A stretch of 36,643 nucleotides of DNA from assembly GCA_905202215.1 (NCBI GenBank), contig CAJKRG010000028.1, positions 1-36,643 of the forward strand, in the 5' to 3' direction. The position numbers and the translations under genes were made by a program. Within the stretch, counting starts at the first letter, position 1; every line of letters starts with the position of its first letter. The stretch is from an uncultured Porphyromonadaceae bacterium (GTDB lineage Bacteria; Bacteroidota; Bacteroidia; Bacteroidales; Muribaculaceae). Shown here piece after piece: positions 16,615-23,869 of the stretch. Under the pieces are notes generated by a model. It was not told the origin of the DNA and did not search any database. It saw nothing but the letters and a program-made list of their open reading frames with translations.

Positions 16615-16989
16615 TCATTCATTGGACGGGTCATGCAGCCGGGAGAGAAACGTCTGCAACCGCTTGTCTGCTATCTCCCCGATGGGTCGGGGCTTGAAAT
16701 ACGGCACCTCCGTGACTTGGAGTATTCCGTAGCCCTGCTTGCGGCAGTCTATCTCAATTCCGGCAAGCTCGTTGAGCGAAACATAGCCGTATTCGTCCTC
16801 AGCGAGTCCCACGACAACGCAGAACATTATCGTGTCGTCGCCCTCCTTGCTCCCCTCAAGCACAAACCACCGGGCGTTTCCTATGGTGAATATCGCCACG
16901 CATACGGCGTCCTTGCCCCTGCCGTCCTGGGAGTAGAGGGGGAAGCCCTTGAAGGCTTCTTCCAGTCTTGGTGTCATAAGTCTGTTCAT
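16615..16989 (-). CDS. DUF2958 domain protein (124 aa)
   Basis: Matches the DUF2958 pattern: an N-terminal LMTPRLEEAFKGFPLYSQDG, a beta-rich centre with a Trp (ARWFVLEGSKEG), and DEYGYVSLNELAGIEI near residues 68-83, then a C-terminal helix. DUF2958 proteins are short and found on plasmids and conjugative elements; their function is unknown. The start could also be Met5. The start overlaps the end of the preceding small gene by 4 bp. Confidence 0.8.
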   Translation of the reverse strand: MNRLMTPRLEEAFKGFPLYSQDGRGKDAVCVAIFTIGNARWFVLEGSKEGDDTIMFCVVVGLAEDEYGYVSLNELAGIEIDCRKQGYGILQVTEVPYFKPRPIGEIADKRLQTFLSRLHDPSNE

Positions 16990-17165
16990 ATTCGGTCAAA
17001 TTCTATTTCATCTTCATACAATTCTATGGTCGCTCCGCTGCTCACCTCTATTATGAAGCGGTAGCCGTTGCGTCCTACAACCGTTCCTCTGCGGTAGCCG
17101 CGCCACGGCTCTTTGAGGTCGCACTGCCGTCCGTATTCGGGAAAGCCGGTATCAGCATCGTACAT
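16986..17165 (-). CDS. Small element protein, unknown function (59 aa)
   Basis: Short protein with a basic GYRRGTVVGRNGYRF strand pair and an acidic end, reminiscent of an SH3-like beta barrel, but this is only an impression. The ATG at 17165 is preferred; one 27 bp upstream (17192) is also open. It overlaps the preceding gene by 14 bp and the DUF2958 gene by 4 bp, so it is inside a translationally coupled operon. Confidence 0.6.
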   Translation of the reverse strand: MYDADTGFPEYGRQCDLKEPWRGYRRGTVVGRNGYRFIIEVSSGATIELYEDEIEFDRI

Positions 17166-17487
17166 ATTCGGCGGTATTTTTGAGTTCGGCAAATTCGGGG
17201 TCGTAGATGAGTTCCTTGTCTATGAGGTGGCTGTAAGCCCCGGCAGCGAGGCGCGAGGCCCACTCGTTGCGGTCATCATAGCGTCCTCTGCGGTAGTTGT
17301 GGGCGAGGGCTTTCATATAGCCCACGAACACCTTGAACGCCTGCTGCTGGAGATAGCGGTGCATGGTCGCCATCGCCATGCCGGTCTTTTCAGTGCTGCT
17401 CACGTTGCCGTTGACAAAGTTCTCGAAGGCCTTTACAAACTCCTTGTCGCCCTCGGCAATCTTAATGAAATCAATGTCTGTGTTCAT
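17152..17487 (-). CDS. Small helical element protein, unknown function (111 aa)
   Basis: Predicted mostly alpha-helical and soluble, with ALAHNYRRGRYDDRNEWASR in the middle. No family was recognised. It is the second gene of a five-gene minus-strand operon that begins at 17694 behind the conserved leader element. Confidence 0.65.
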   Translation of the reverse strand: MNTDIDFIKIAEGDKEFVKAFENFVNGNVSSTEKTGMAMATMHRYLQQQAFKVFVGYMKALAHNYRRGRYDDRNEWASRLAAGAYSHLIDKELIYDPEFAELKNTAEYVRC

Positions 17488-17499
17488 ATCGTTTGGAAT

Positions 17500-17694
17500 T
17501 TAGATGGTTGCCTGATTATAGATTTGTGGTTCCGGCGACACATTATAAATATAGTCGCCACAACGCACCAAAAGACAGTGCTGTCCGTAATACAGCTTTT
17601 TCATGCCCCGTACACTCCCTGTCTTGTGGAAATTCGGGAAGCGGCTTATGCCTATCCCTTTCCCTTCTTCGATTGTCATTCTTTTTACTCGCAT
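17500..17694 (-). CDS. Small element protein, unknown function (64 aa), first gene behind leader copy 1
   Basis: A 64-residue basic protein starting MRVKRMTIEEG; an ATG five codons in is an alternative start. It lies about 32 nt after the AAAGGG of the conserved leader, the same layout as for the genes at 21447 and 36417, which supports it as a real gene. Function unknown. Confidence 0.6.
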   Translation of the reverse strand: MRVKRMTIEEGKGIGISRFPNFHKTGSVRGMKKLYYGQHCLLVRCGDYIYNVSPEPQIYNQATI

Positions 17695-17725
17695 TGGCTT
17701 GAAATGTCTGAGTTGTTAATTTTTT

Positions 17726-17880
17726 CCCTTTTGTGAAGCTCTTTTGAGCTTTCCCGGCAGGGCTGGCCGTTTTTCGTGCAAGTGAACCACTGCGGCCGAA
17801 AGGGAGGATAAGGCAAGAGTGAAGCCAGCGGCCAGACCGGGATACCCCAATTTTGGAGGCATGAGAAAATTTGCGGAGGC
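17726..17880 (-). promoter_or_regulatory. Conserved structured leader, copy 1
   Basis: Read on the minus strand: hairpin A (AATTTT...AAAATT, 17871-17849) is followed by GGGGTATCCC. About 115 nt later comes hairpin B (AAGCTC-AAAA-GAGCTT, 17751-17736), then AAAAGGGA. The same arrangement occurs upstream of 21447 and 36417 with different but still complementary stem bases. It may be a cis-acting RNA for the 17694 operon. Confidence 0.65.
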
Positions 17881-18148
17881 TCACGGTCGCCGACGCCGGC
17901 CTCAAACGCAGTGGCCCTTGCTGTTCCTTCCGGACGCAGTAACTTCGCACGCCAAAACGACAATCCTGCCGGAACTCAACAGACACAGGATAAAGCCTCG
18001 ACAACATTAAGTATGCCTTTAGGCACCGATTATTACCGGTTTTCAAAGGACCGGGCTTTTATATACTTGGAATGTTCTGACAATCACCATTTAGCATGAA
18101 AACCCTGAAGGATCGTTTAGGCAGTATCTGTAAAAATTTGTAAATTTG
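17881..18148. other. Non-coding gap: upstream part of leader 1 and promoter for the 49-aa ORF
   Basis: Left part is a GC-rich continuation of leader 1 with no credible gene. CCGGT...ACCGG forms a small inverted repeat near 18040-18058. At the right end TAAATTTG (18141-18148) is a perfect -7 element for the plus-strand genes; its -33 is unclear. Confidence 0.5.
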
Positions 18149-18189
18149 CAGTCTTTTATGGCCTTTGTATTAATTACATCAAGCAATTA

Positions 18190-18339
18190 ATGGAATACGA
18201 TATAGACGAAAACAGCGGGAATACCGTTGAAGATATGACAGTCGAACACGATTGTCACCATAACATCGAAGAGTTGCCGGAACTCTTCGATGAAAAATCG
18301 GTTGACGATTATATCGCCAGCCTTAATGACTGGGATTGA
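18190..18339 (+). CDS. Small acidic protein coupled to the Crp/Fnr gene (49 aa)
   Basis: Open frame from ATG to TGA, starting MEYDIDENSGN and ending YIASLNDWD; about one third Asp/Glu. It lies 42 bp after a perfect -7 promoter element and ends one base before the ATG of the Crp/Fnr gene, which suggests translational coupling. It has no signal peptide or membrane segment. Possible roles are an antagonist or partner of the regulator, or a leader peptide. Nothing was recognised by family. Confidence 0.55.
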   Translation: MEYDIDENSGNTVEDMTVEHDCHHNIEELPELFDEKSVDDYIASLNDWD

Positions 18340-18340
18340 T

Positions 18341-18928
18341 ATGGCACAGTTTAACGCATTTGAAGAAGCGATAGATTTCTCTTTCTGGAAAGAGCTATGC
18401 GAGAAGCATGGTGAGCTGCACCATTATCGGCGCGGTGAGTATTTCGCATATACCGGTGAGGCAGTCAAGAGAGTCGGTTGGATTGTTTCCGGAGGCTTCA
18501 AGCACTCGCTGATCGACAATTCCGGTAAGGCGAAAACCGTCGGATTTGTTTTCGATGATTCTGTCCTTGCCAATTACATCAGCGTAATGCTTGACAAAAA
18601 GATTCCGACAGACATTATTGCATTGGAGGATTCCGATGTGCTGGTCATACCAACCTCTATGATTCGTGAGCGGCTGATGTCTGACCCGAGTCTCCATATC
18701 AGGTTTCTGGATGCCTTGTTTGAACAGGCATACGGACATGTTCTTAACGATTACCGCTCCACTCCGGAGCAACGCTATCGACAGCTGCTTGCTCGTTATC
18801 CCCGATTATTTGAACTCGTTTCCCTTGGAGAGATAGCCACCTACCTCAACATCTCTCGCCGACAGCTCCATAGAATCCGCGAAACAGTTGCCGGGTACAC
18901 TCCTGACGAAGAAAAATTTGGGAATTAA
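18341..18928 (+). CDS. Crp/Fnr family transcriptional regulator (195 aa)
   Basis: Start chosen at MAQFNAFEEAIDF, one base after the stop of the acidic ORF. An N-terminal cyclic-nucleotide-binding-like beta roll (GELHHYRRGEYFAYTGEAVK, then VGWIVSGGFKHS) is followed by the dimer helix (about 115-140). A C-terminal helix-turn-helix follows (SLGEIATYLNISRRQLHRIR). No cysteine cluster for an Fe-S centre is seen, so an FNR-like oxygen sensor is unlikely. It probably controls itself and the two lipoprotein genes downstream, though those have their own -7 element. Confidence 0.88.
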   Translation: MAQFNAFEEAIDFSFWKELCEKHGELHHYRRGEYFAYTGEAVKRVGWIVSGGFKHSLIDNSGKAKTVGFVFDDSVLANYISVMLDKKIPTDIIALEDSDVLVIPTSMIRERLMSDPSLHIRFLDALFEQAYGHVLNDYRSTPEQRYRQLLARYPRLFELVSLGEIATYLNISRRQLHRIRETVAGYTPDEEKFGN

Positions 18929-18994
18929 AGCTATAAAAGGCTGTTTTATTGGTTGATTGTGCCATTTGTCACAGCTTTTGTCGTTTATACGAAG

Positions 18995-19002
18995 TAACTT
19001 TG
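18995..19002 (+). promoter_or_regulatory. -7 promoter element for the lipoprotein pair
   Basis: TAACTTTG at 18995-19002 matches TAnnTTTG exactly. TTTG candidates at 18977 and 18965 give spacings of 14 and 26 bp, neither ideal, which would suit an activator-dependent promoter. Confidence 0.5.
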
Positions 19003-19050
19003 CAACGTACTTTTCTATCGAAGTAATTAATTAACAAAAAAGAGTATCGT

Positions 19051-19776
19051 ATGCAAAGAAATAATAAGATATTGGGTATAGTCGCCCTTTGTTGCCTGTC
19101 GGTTACGGCCTGTAGCGATGACAACACGGTTTTCAACGAACCGACCCAGATAAGGGCTTATGAAACTGATGCCGAGGTTCTTTCTCAGTTTGTCGAGGTA
19201 GATAGCCGTACAGGTCTGTTCTCCTTCAATCCGAACAAAAAGGTCACGGCAACCGATTACGTTGTAAACCGCTCTCGGGAACAACTGGCAGAGGTAAGTT
19301 CCATAAACCTAACCCGCTTTGAGGGTGAGATGGAGCAGGCGAACAATCTGATAAAGGCTTATGCGAAAGCCGGAAATGTCAGCGTGGTTTACACTACGCG
19401 CACATCAGGCTTGGTGAGGAACAATGTGGTAGGAACAATAAGCCTGTCAAAATCTCAGCCATACAGCAAAGAAGGGATAACAGAGGCCCGGCTGTTGGTA
19501 TCAGGCGAAGATATATGCAGGACGGGATTCTATTCATTGGGGAATAACCGGCTCACAATAAGTTCCGGCAACACATCCATGTTCTACGTGGCACAGATTT
19601 CGTTCGTCGCATCTGATGAAACCGACAGAGGTACAATCCTTTTGGCCGGATTAGGAAGAAACTCGTTGCCTTACAGTTATTCTCTGTCATTGCCGGAGGT
19701 CAACGGAGAGTATCTTAACATACAAGGCAAATCCTTCATCGGGAACGGCAGCGTAACAGTAGAAATTTCGGAATGA
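19051..19776 (+). CDS. Secreted lipoprotein, unknown function (241 aa)
   Basis: The type II signal peptide has a hydrophobic core and a lipobox SVTAC; the mature protein starts CSDDN, as usual for Bacteroidales surface or periplasmic lipoproteins. The rest is beta-rich with no recognised domain. It overlaps the next lipoprotein gene by 4 bp. Both lie downstream of a Crp/Fnr regulator within the element, so they are probably cargo regulated together. Confidence 0.8.
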   Translation: MQRNNKILGIVALCCLSVTACSDDNTVFNEPTQIRAYETDAEVLSQFVEVDSRTGLFSFNPNKKVTATDYVVNRSREQLAEVSSINLTRFEGEMEQANNLIKAYAKAGNVSVVYTTRTSGLVRNNVVGTISLSKSQPYSKEGITEARLLVSGEDICRTGFYSLGNNRLTISSGNTSMFYVAQISFVASDETDRGTILLAGLGRNSLPYSYSLSLPEVNGEYLNIQGKSFIGNGSVTVEISE

Positions 19777-20219
19777 AACAAATACAGCTTCTCATATCTA
19801 TATTAACCTTTGTGTTTCTCGCATCGTGCGAGGAACGCACGGGCTATTATGATACCGACCAGAAAGAAATTATCTCCTGTATTACCGGCGTTGAATGGAA
19901 GCAGACCTATGAACATATGTCCGGCTTTGAACCGACAGAGTGTAACGAAGAAGGCTGGGTATATAAATTCAATGCCAACGGTACCGGCTCTTATAAATGG
20001 GTGAATTGGAACGACGGCACAAAAAACGGTGAACCGATATATTTTCGCTGGACTTTCACCACGGATAACTTTTCAGTGATTTACATTGACAAATCGGAAC
20101 GCTTCTGGCTCATAGACAGGCTTACGCCCTCTGAATTAACGGTGACGAGCGCAATGCAGGATCCTGTTCTTTATCCAAACACCGATAAGACCGTTTACAA
20201 ATTTATTGCAATCGAATAA
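19773..20219 (+). CDS. Small lipoprotein, possibly lipocalin-like (148 aa)
   Basis: Signal peptide with lipobox FLASC and mature start CEERTG. The remainder is beta-rich with pattern ITGVEWKQTYEH, FNANGTGSYKW and IYFRWTFTTDNFSV. This recalls lipocalin-like proteins of Bacteroidales, but the match is weak. It overlaps the preceding gene by 4 bp and is followed by a clear terminator. Confidence 0.8.
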   Translation: MKQIQLLISILTFVFLASCEERTGYYDTDQKEIISCITGVEWKQTYEHMSGFEPTECNEEGWVYKFNANGTGSYKWVNWNDGTKNGEPIYFRWTFTTDNFSVIYIDKSERFWLIDRLTPSELTVTSAMQDPVLYPNTDKTVYKFIAIE

Positions 20220-20272
20220 TACGAATATAAAACGAATCAGATACGATATATTCTATTTTTTCATTACTAAAA

Positions 20273-20310
20273 CAGATTCTTCGTGTGAATGCCGAGAATC
20301 TGATTTGTTT
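20273..20310 (+). terminator. Intrinsic terminator of the lipoprotein transcript
   Basis: CAGATTCT (20273-20280) pairs with AGAATCTG (20295-20302), extended by CG/CG with a bulge, followed by a T-rich run. Confidence 0.75.
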
Positions 20311-20344
20311 TCATATATGGGCGTTTAGGATAGTTTTCCATACC

Positions 20345-20378
20345 GGCGGCTTTTGTGAGGCTACGAGCAGAAGCCGCC
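20345..20378 (-). repeat. GGCGGCTT hairpin, copy 1, after the 20414 gene
   Basis: GGCGGCTT (20345-20352) pairs with AAGCCGCC (20371-20378). A near copy lies at 34519-34552. Both copies sit within about 50 bp of the stop codon of a minus-strand gene whose operon has a conserved leader. Minus-strand text is shared beyond the stem (GGGGCGGCTT-TGCTCGTA). Likely a transcription end element. Confidence 0.65.
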
Positions 20379-20413
20379 CCGAACGGAGAGTGTCGGAGCG
20401 GAAATATTGAGGA

Positions 20414-20710
20414 TTATAATTGTGGTATCGGGAGCCACAAAACATTATCGCGGTAAGGTTTGGCGATTGTCAAAGGGTCGAATTTTATCAGCTCATAGGA
20501 GGCGATATTAAGTTTCTCATCAATAATCGCGAGAGCTATGATGTCGCCTTTCTCCGGCATATTTTCATCGCTAAACCTGTTCCAGCCTTTCAGCGGATTG
20601 GCGTCAGCCCACTCCGCGCCCTCGATAAAGCAGTACATATTGGGAACGCGGTACTCGCTGTCCTTATACCGCTCGGCGGCTTCATTTCGTATTTTCTCTT
20701 TTCGGTTCAT
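20414..20710 (-). CDS. DUF551-like small protein (98 aa)
   Basis: Contains WNRFSDENMPEKGDIIALAI in the middle and ends NVLWLPIPQL. This fits the WxxxxxxxPxxGxxVL...WxPxP layout of DUF551-type phage and plasmid proteins. Function unknown. It lies 56 bp after the 20767-21447 gene in the same direction and is followed by a conserved hairpin. Confidence 0.65.
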   Translation of the reverse strand: MNRKEKIRNEAAERYKDSEYRVPNMYCFIEGAEWADANPLKGWNRFSDENMPEKGDIIALAIIDEKLNIASYELIKFDPLTIAKPYRDNVLWLPIPQL

Positions 20711-20766
20711 GGAAATGTCGTGTTATGCTCCCTGCGCCTATCGCAGCGCAGGGAGCGGTTGGTAAA

Positions 20767-21447
20767 TCAGTCTATGTCAACTCCTATAAAGTGTTCATCA
20801 TCAATCAGCAGATAGTAGTAGCCGTTGCCACAGCCGCGATACTCCTTGCTCAGTCCGGCTTTGATGTCGCCTTTGCGATAATATCCGTCGTCCTTGTCGG
20901 CTATCTCTATCCATAGGGTGCCGTCATAGCCCCGGAAGTCGAACCTGCCGGAATGGTAGGTGCGCCTTTCGGCAAGTGACTTGCGAAATTCCTCTGCCTG
21001 CCACGGCGCATAACGCTCAACGGCTTTGAGGGAGATAATCTCACCGTCTATGCGTGTGCCGGTGGTAAGGTTGTTTTCATAACAGCCCTTTGTCGGGTCT
21101 GCCATGAGGCATTTGTGCACAAAAGCCGAGGGGAATGTGGCACGCGAGGCGTAACGCCTAAACTTTTCCACCAGATTTGTTTCAGGCTTCTCCACTTTCA
21201 CTACTCCGAGCCAGTTGGCTACGGTTGACTGCGGTATGATGTAGCCGCGTCTGCGTGAACGTCGGGCGAACTCACATATATAGCCCTGTGTGGAGAAAAA
21301 CAGGCGTCTGCGTTCCCTGCCCTCGCTGGTGGTGATGTCGTAAAGACCCGAATTGCGGTCGATGATGGTTGCTACTGCTTGATAGTCCATGTCTTTGAGG
21401 TGTTTGAGTTTGTTTTTCGCTTCGCGCAATTCACTCACGCTCGGCAT
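20767..21447 (-). CDS. Element protein of unknown function (226 aa), behind leader copy 2
   Basis: Soluble protein with a helical N-terminus (ELREAKNKLKHLKDMDYQ) and an Arg-rich region around residues 45-68 (EGRERRRLFF, then RRSRRRGYIIPQSTVANWLG) that could be an HTH-like DNA-binding segment. The C-terminal half is beta-rich with aromatic residues (YRGCGNGYYYLLIDDEHFIG). No family recognised. It starts about 43 nt after the AAAGGG of the conserved leader. Confidence 0.7.
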   Translation of the reverse strand: MPSVSELREAKNKLKHLKDMDYQAVATIIDRNSGLYDITTSEGRERRRLFFSTQGYICEFARRSRRRGYIIPQSTVANWLGVVKVEKPETNLVEKFRRYASRATFPSAFVHKCLMADPTKGCYENNLTTGTRIDGEIISLKAVERYAPWQAEEFRKSLAERRTYHSGRFDFRGYDGTLWIEIADKDDGYYRKGDIKAGLSKEYRGCGNGYYYLLIDDEHFIGVDID

Positions 21448-21489
21448 AGAGAAGCAAGCTACTCTCTGCGCTTACTTACTCGTTCATTT

Positions 21490-21650
21490 CCCTTTAGGCT
21501 TGAAGCTCCGGGCTTCATCCGCAGTGGTATGTTTTTTGTGCATACACCACGGCGGACCGCCGGGGCGGATTAGACAAGTGTGAAGTCTGAGGGCAAGCGC
21601 GGGATACCCAAATTTTGGAGGCACGAGAAAATTTGTGGAGGCTCACGGGC
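21490..21650 (-). promoter_or_regulatory. Conserved structured leader, copy 2
   Basis: Minus strand: hairpin A (AAATTTT...AAAATTT, 21634-21610) then GGGTATCCC; 115 nt later hairpin B (TGAAGC...GCTTCA, 21517-21501); then AAAGGGA (21495-21490). Same order and spacing as copies 1 and 3. It leads into the 21447 gene. Confidence 0.65.
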
Positions 21651-22143
21651 GCGGAACTCCGACCTCAAGCGCGGCGTCACTTGTCGTTCCGCCCGTCCGC
21701 CGTAGCTTCGCACACAAAATCGCCGCCGCAGGTGAAGCCCGCAGGGTTTTCAAACAAAAAGTATATCCGGCGACCCCGACCGGCAGGTTGCGGCAGGCCG
21801 GATGCCGTTCACAGCATCGGGGCTGCGGTGTTCCGGGCATTATGCGCAGATCAAGTCGGAAGCCGCCTTCACGGGGCTTCGGTCTTGTGGCGCGGCCGGT
21901 TTACACACGAAAGGCTATATGTGATGTCGGTGTGCCTCCCGGCTCACGGACATGGCATATAGCCCGGATTTATCAGGTATTCGGGAGGGAGCGGAGGCAA
22001 TGCAAGGTAGTGAGGCGTGATGCGCTCCACGCGCCCACACCTCGCTCCGCTTTGCCTCGGCTTCAGTCCGGCAGGTTCCCCGAAGATTACCTTGTCACTA
22101 CGAAAAATGTGGTACTCTTATGAATAAAAAGGATTGAGCTGAT
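21651..22143. other. GC-rich non-coding region upstream of leader 2
   Basis: About 490 bp without a convincing gene but rich in inverted repeats. It contains the 52-bp palindrome described separately, and CAAGGTA (22003-22009) with TACCTTG (22090-22096), enclosing a GC-rich hairpin-prone segment. It could be a long 5' leader of the 21447 gene, or a DNA site such as an origin. Confidence 0.5.
21913..21964. repeat. 52-bp imperfect palindrome
   Basis: GGCTATATG...CATATAGCC at the ends, ATGTC...GACAT inside, then GTG-T-GCC around TCCC and GGC-T-CAC. Mismatches fall symmetrically. Nothing around it codes for protein. Candidate origin (nic/oriT or replication) site or RNA structure; its role is unknown. 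Confidence 0.6.
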
Positions 22144-22515
22144 TTACATTATAGTATAGCTATTAGGGGTGAGAATATCTATGATATGCTCGGTTGTCTT
22201 TATGGCAAAATGCCGGACTTTGAGGGCATCGCCATATAGCACCTTCATACCGGATTGCATTAGCCGGTTATAATATTCGGAGTTTTCAACCTCGTATAAC
22301 GGTGCTATACCTGCACCATCCAGTATATCGTTTATTCTGAAATGTTCCAAAGTTACGCGATACGCGAACACTTCTTTGAAATCAATCCTTACTATCCCTT
22401 TGTTATCGAACCGTTCCAACTCGACAATAAGATCCGTCGCATTGTAATCTATTGAATTGACCGAACACTCGCAGTCAATCATCCGTATAGGATTCCATAT
22501 TTCGTGATTAGCCAT
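22144..22515 (-). CDS. Immunity-type protein, unknown family (123 aa), last gene of the array
   Basis: Start taken at MANHEIWNPIRMI; the frame is open 11 codons further but that would overlap the previous gene. Small acidic soluble protein, predicted alpha+beta, with WNPIRMIDCECSVNSIDYN and a central VELERFDNKGIVRIDFKEVF strand pair. No toxin, catalytic or membrane motif. Size, composition and place at the 3' end of the array suggest an immunity protein; the family is not recognised. Confidence 0.65.
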   Translation of the reverse strand: MANHEIWNPIRMIDCECSVNSIDYNATDLIVELERFDNKGIVRIDFKEVFAYRVTLEHFRINDILDGAGIAPLYEVENSEYYNRLMQSGMKVLYGDALKVRHFAIKTTEHIIDILTPNSYTIM

Positions 22516-22519
22516 ATAG

Positions 22520-22885
22520 TTATTCTTTCTGTTCATTTGCTTCAGCAATTTTTTGAATACCCCAAAACAACAAAAGAAGTATAAGCTGTATTATTGGAAA
22601 AACAATCATGCAAAATGCCCAACCCCAACCATTGGCATCCTGTCCTGATATACTTATATACACAGAATAAATGGAATACAAACCAACAATTATTAAATTT
22701 GTCAGTGCCCCGCTTTGATGTTTCTTTTTATATAGAGTCAAAGCTAACATTAAAGGTTGGCTTGCTCCGAAAACACACATTATGCCTATAAATTTACTAT
22801 AGATTGCCATGTAAACACAAGATGATAACATCAATAGTTCAACGACAATCCATGTTATCCAAAATCTCTTATCAGTCAGTTTCAT
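22520..22885 (-). CDS. Small membrane protein of the immunity array (121 aa)
   Basis: Four hydrophobic segments (about 9-30, 32-50, 60-78, 88-112) in a 121-residue protein, ending EANEQKE. The N-terminus MKLTDKRFW shares its first six residues with the start of the gene at 25049. The start overlaps the pentapeptide-type gene by 14 bp. Small membrane proteins are common among immunity factors to pore-forming or envelope toxins, which is the working guess. Confidence 0.7.
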   Translation of the reverse strand: MKLTDKRFWITWIVVELLMLSSCVYMAIYSKFIGIMCVFGASQPLMLALTLYKKKHQSGALTNLIIVGLYSIYSVYISISGQDANGWGWAFCMIVFPIIQLILLLLFWGIQKIAEANEQKE

Positions 22886-23438
22886 AGTCTATCGGGAACT
22901 TAGTCGTTGACAAATCTACACCACCACGAAAGGCAACATCTATCAGGGTGGCTTTAGTGAAATCCACATAGTGTAGCCGTCCTTTATTGGAAATCCAATA
23001 ATTGAGCCAATTTATGTAATAACCGCCTTTATATTGAGGGCCGCAGAATACGCAACCGGAAATTTCTCCGACGAAACTGCAACGGGTAAAAGATGCAGCA
23101 ATAAAGGCAGAACGAAAATCGCAGTTAATGAATGAACAATCGAAAAAGTCCGCGATACCGAAGTTGCGTAGTTTCACTCGCTCGAATGTGCAATTACGAT
23201 AAACCGTTTTACGGGGCATTACCAGAGTAGTGGAACCCATATAGAAATGCTGTAACTTTCCTCTTTTGAAAACACAGCCTATGAAACGGCACCCTCTTGC
23301 CATAATATCGGTAAAGTCGCAGTTATCAAAATCACACCGCTTAAAAGTTTTTTTAGTCCACCATTCAGCCAAGCCTCCGTTGCAAAAAGAAGCCTTCTTA
23401 AATATTTGATTGCTATAATGTTTGCTTGTTAGTTTCAT
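22872..23438 (-). CDS. Pentapeptide-repeat-like protein (188 aa)
   Basis: Repeats with the A(D/N)LXX pattern are visible, mostly in the form C-D/T-F: FKRCDFDNCDFTDIMARGCR, FIGCVFKRGKL, YRNCTFERVKLRNF, FDCSFINCDFRSAFIAASFT, RCSFVG. They would form a right-handed beta helix. The C-terminus adds LHYVDFTKATLIDVAFRGG. Pentapeptide proteins can mimic DNA or serve as scaffolds; in this setting protection against a toxin is plausible but unproven. It overlaps its neighbours by 4 and 14 bp. Confidence 0.8.
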   Translation of the reverse strand: MKLTSKHYSNQIFKKASFCNGGLAEWWTKKTFKRCDFDNCDFTDIMARGCRFIGCVFKRGKLQHFYMGSTTLVMPRKTVYRNCTFERVKLRNFGIADFFDCSFINCDFRSAFIAASFTRCSFVGEISGCVFCGPQYKGGYYINWLNYWISNKGRLHYVDFTKATLIDVAFRGGVDLSTTKFPIDYETD

Positions 23439-23869
23439 GGGCGAAGATACAATCCGTTTCTGGTTACAATTTCAACAACCTGATTTTTTGGCACGGCAGT
23501 ATGAACATGCATATAATAGTCGTAGCCAAACTTGACAAGGAAATTATGTGTCTTGTTGGAGAATACAGCCCAACAACATTCTCGCAGGCATAGGCGAAGA
23601 TAGTCCGGACAGTCCTTTAGTGAGATTCTTAATCCTTGTCGGATTGTCTTTGCTCTTTCAATAAGGCCATGATTCAGTTTGTGACCCTTAACTGAATTTA
23701 CAATATCCTTTGAATCACCCTCCATGTAACTCACTATAAGATATGAACAACCAGCCAATTTTGCTAAATCAATAGCCGTATCAATATATCGGTTCTCCGC
23801 TTCAATATACTCATCGGCTGTGAGTATTCCATCTGCAAACGATTTGCCAATATCAGAGATTGAAGTCCA
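23435..23869 (-). CDS. Immunity-array reading frame without a normal start codon (up to 144 aa)
   Basis: The open frame runs from just after the TAG stop of the TPR gene to 23435. It reads as real coding sequence from its first codon (SISDIGKSFADGILTADEY, then AENRYIDTAIDLAKLAGCSY), yet no ATG or GTG occurs in frame before residue 48; the first TTG is at 23758. It is in the same frame as the TPR gene, separated only by the TAG. Either a nonsense change split a longer protein, a non-standard start is used, or the N-terminus has been lost. Function unknown. Confidence 0.6.
   Translation of the reverse strand, partial: WTSISDIGKSFADGILTADEYIEAENRYIDTAIDLAKLAGCSYLIVSYMEGDSKDIVNSVKGHKLNHGLIERAKTIRQGLRISLKDCPDYLRLCLRECCWAVFSNKTHNFLVKFGYDYYMHVHTAVPKNQVVEIVTRNGLYLRP

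Noticed and set aside
17543..18046. Open frames across leader copy 1 on both strands
   Set aside because: Similarity between leader copies is at DNA level and holds in stems rather than codons; frames are broken by stops in the other copies.
21635..22123. 162-aa open frame on the plus strand in the GC-rich region
   Set aside because: Arg/Pro/Gly-rich with no family features; it runs across the 52-bp palindrome and the opposite strand of the conserved leader.
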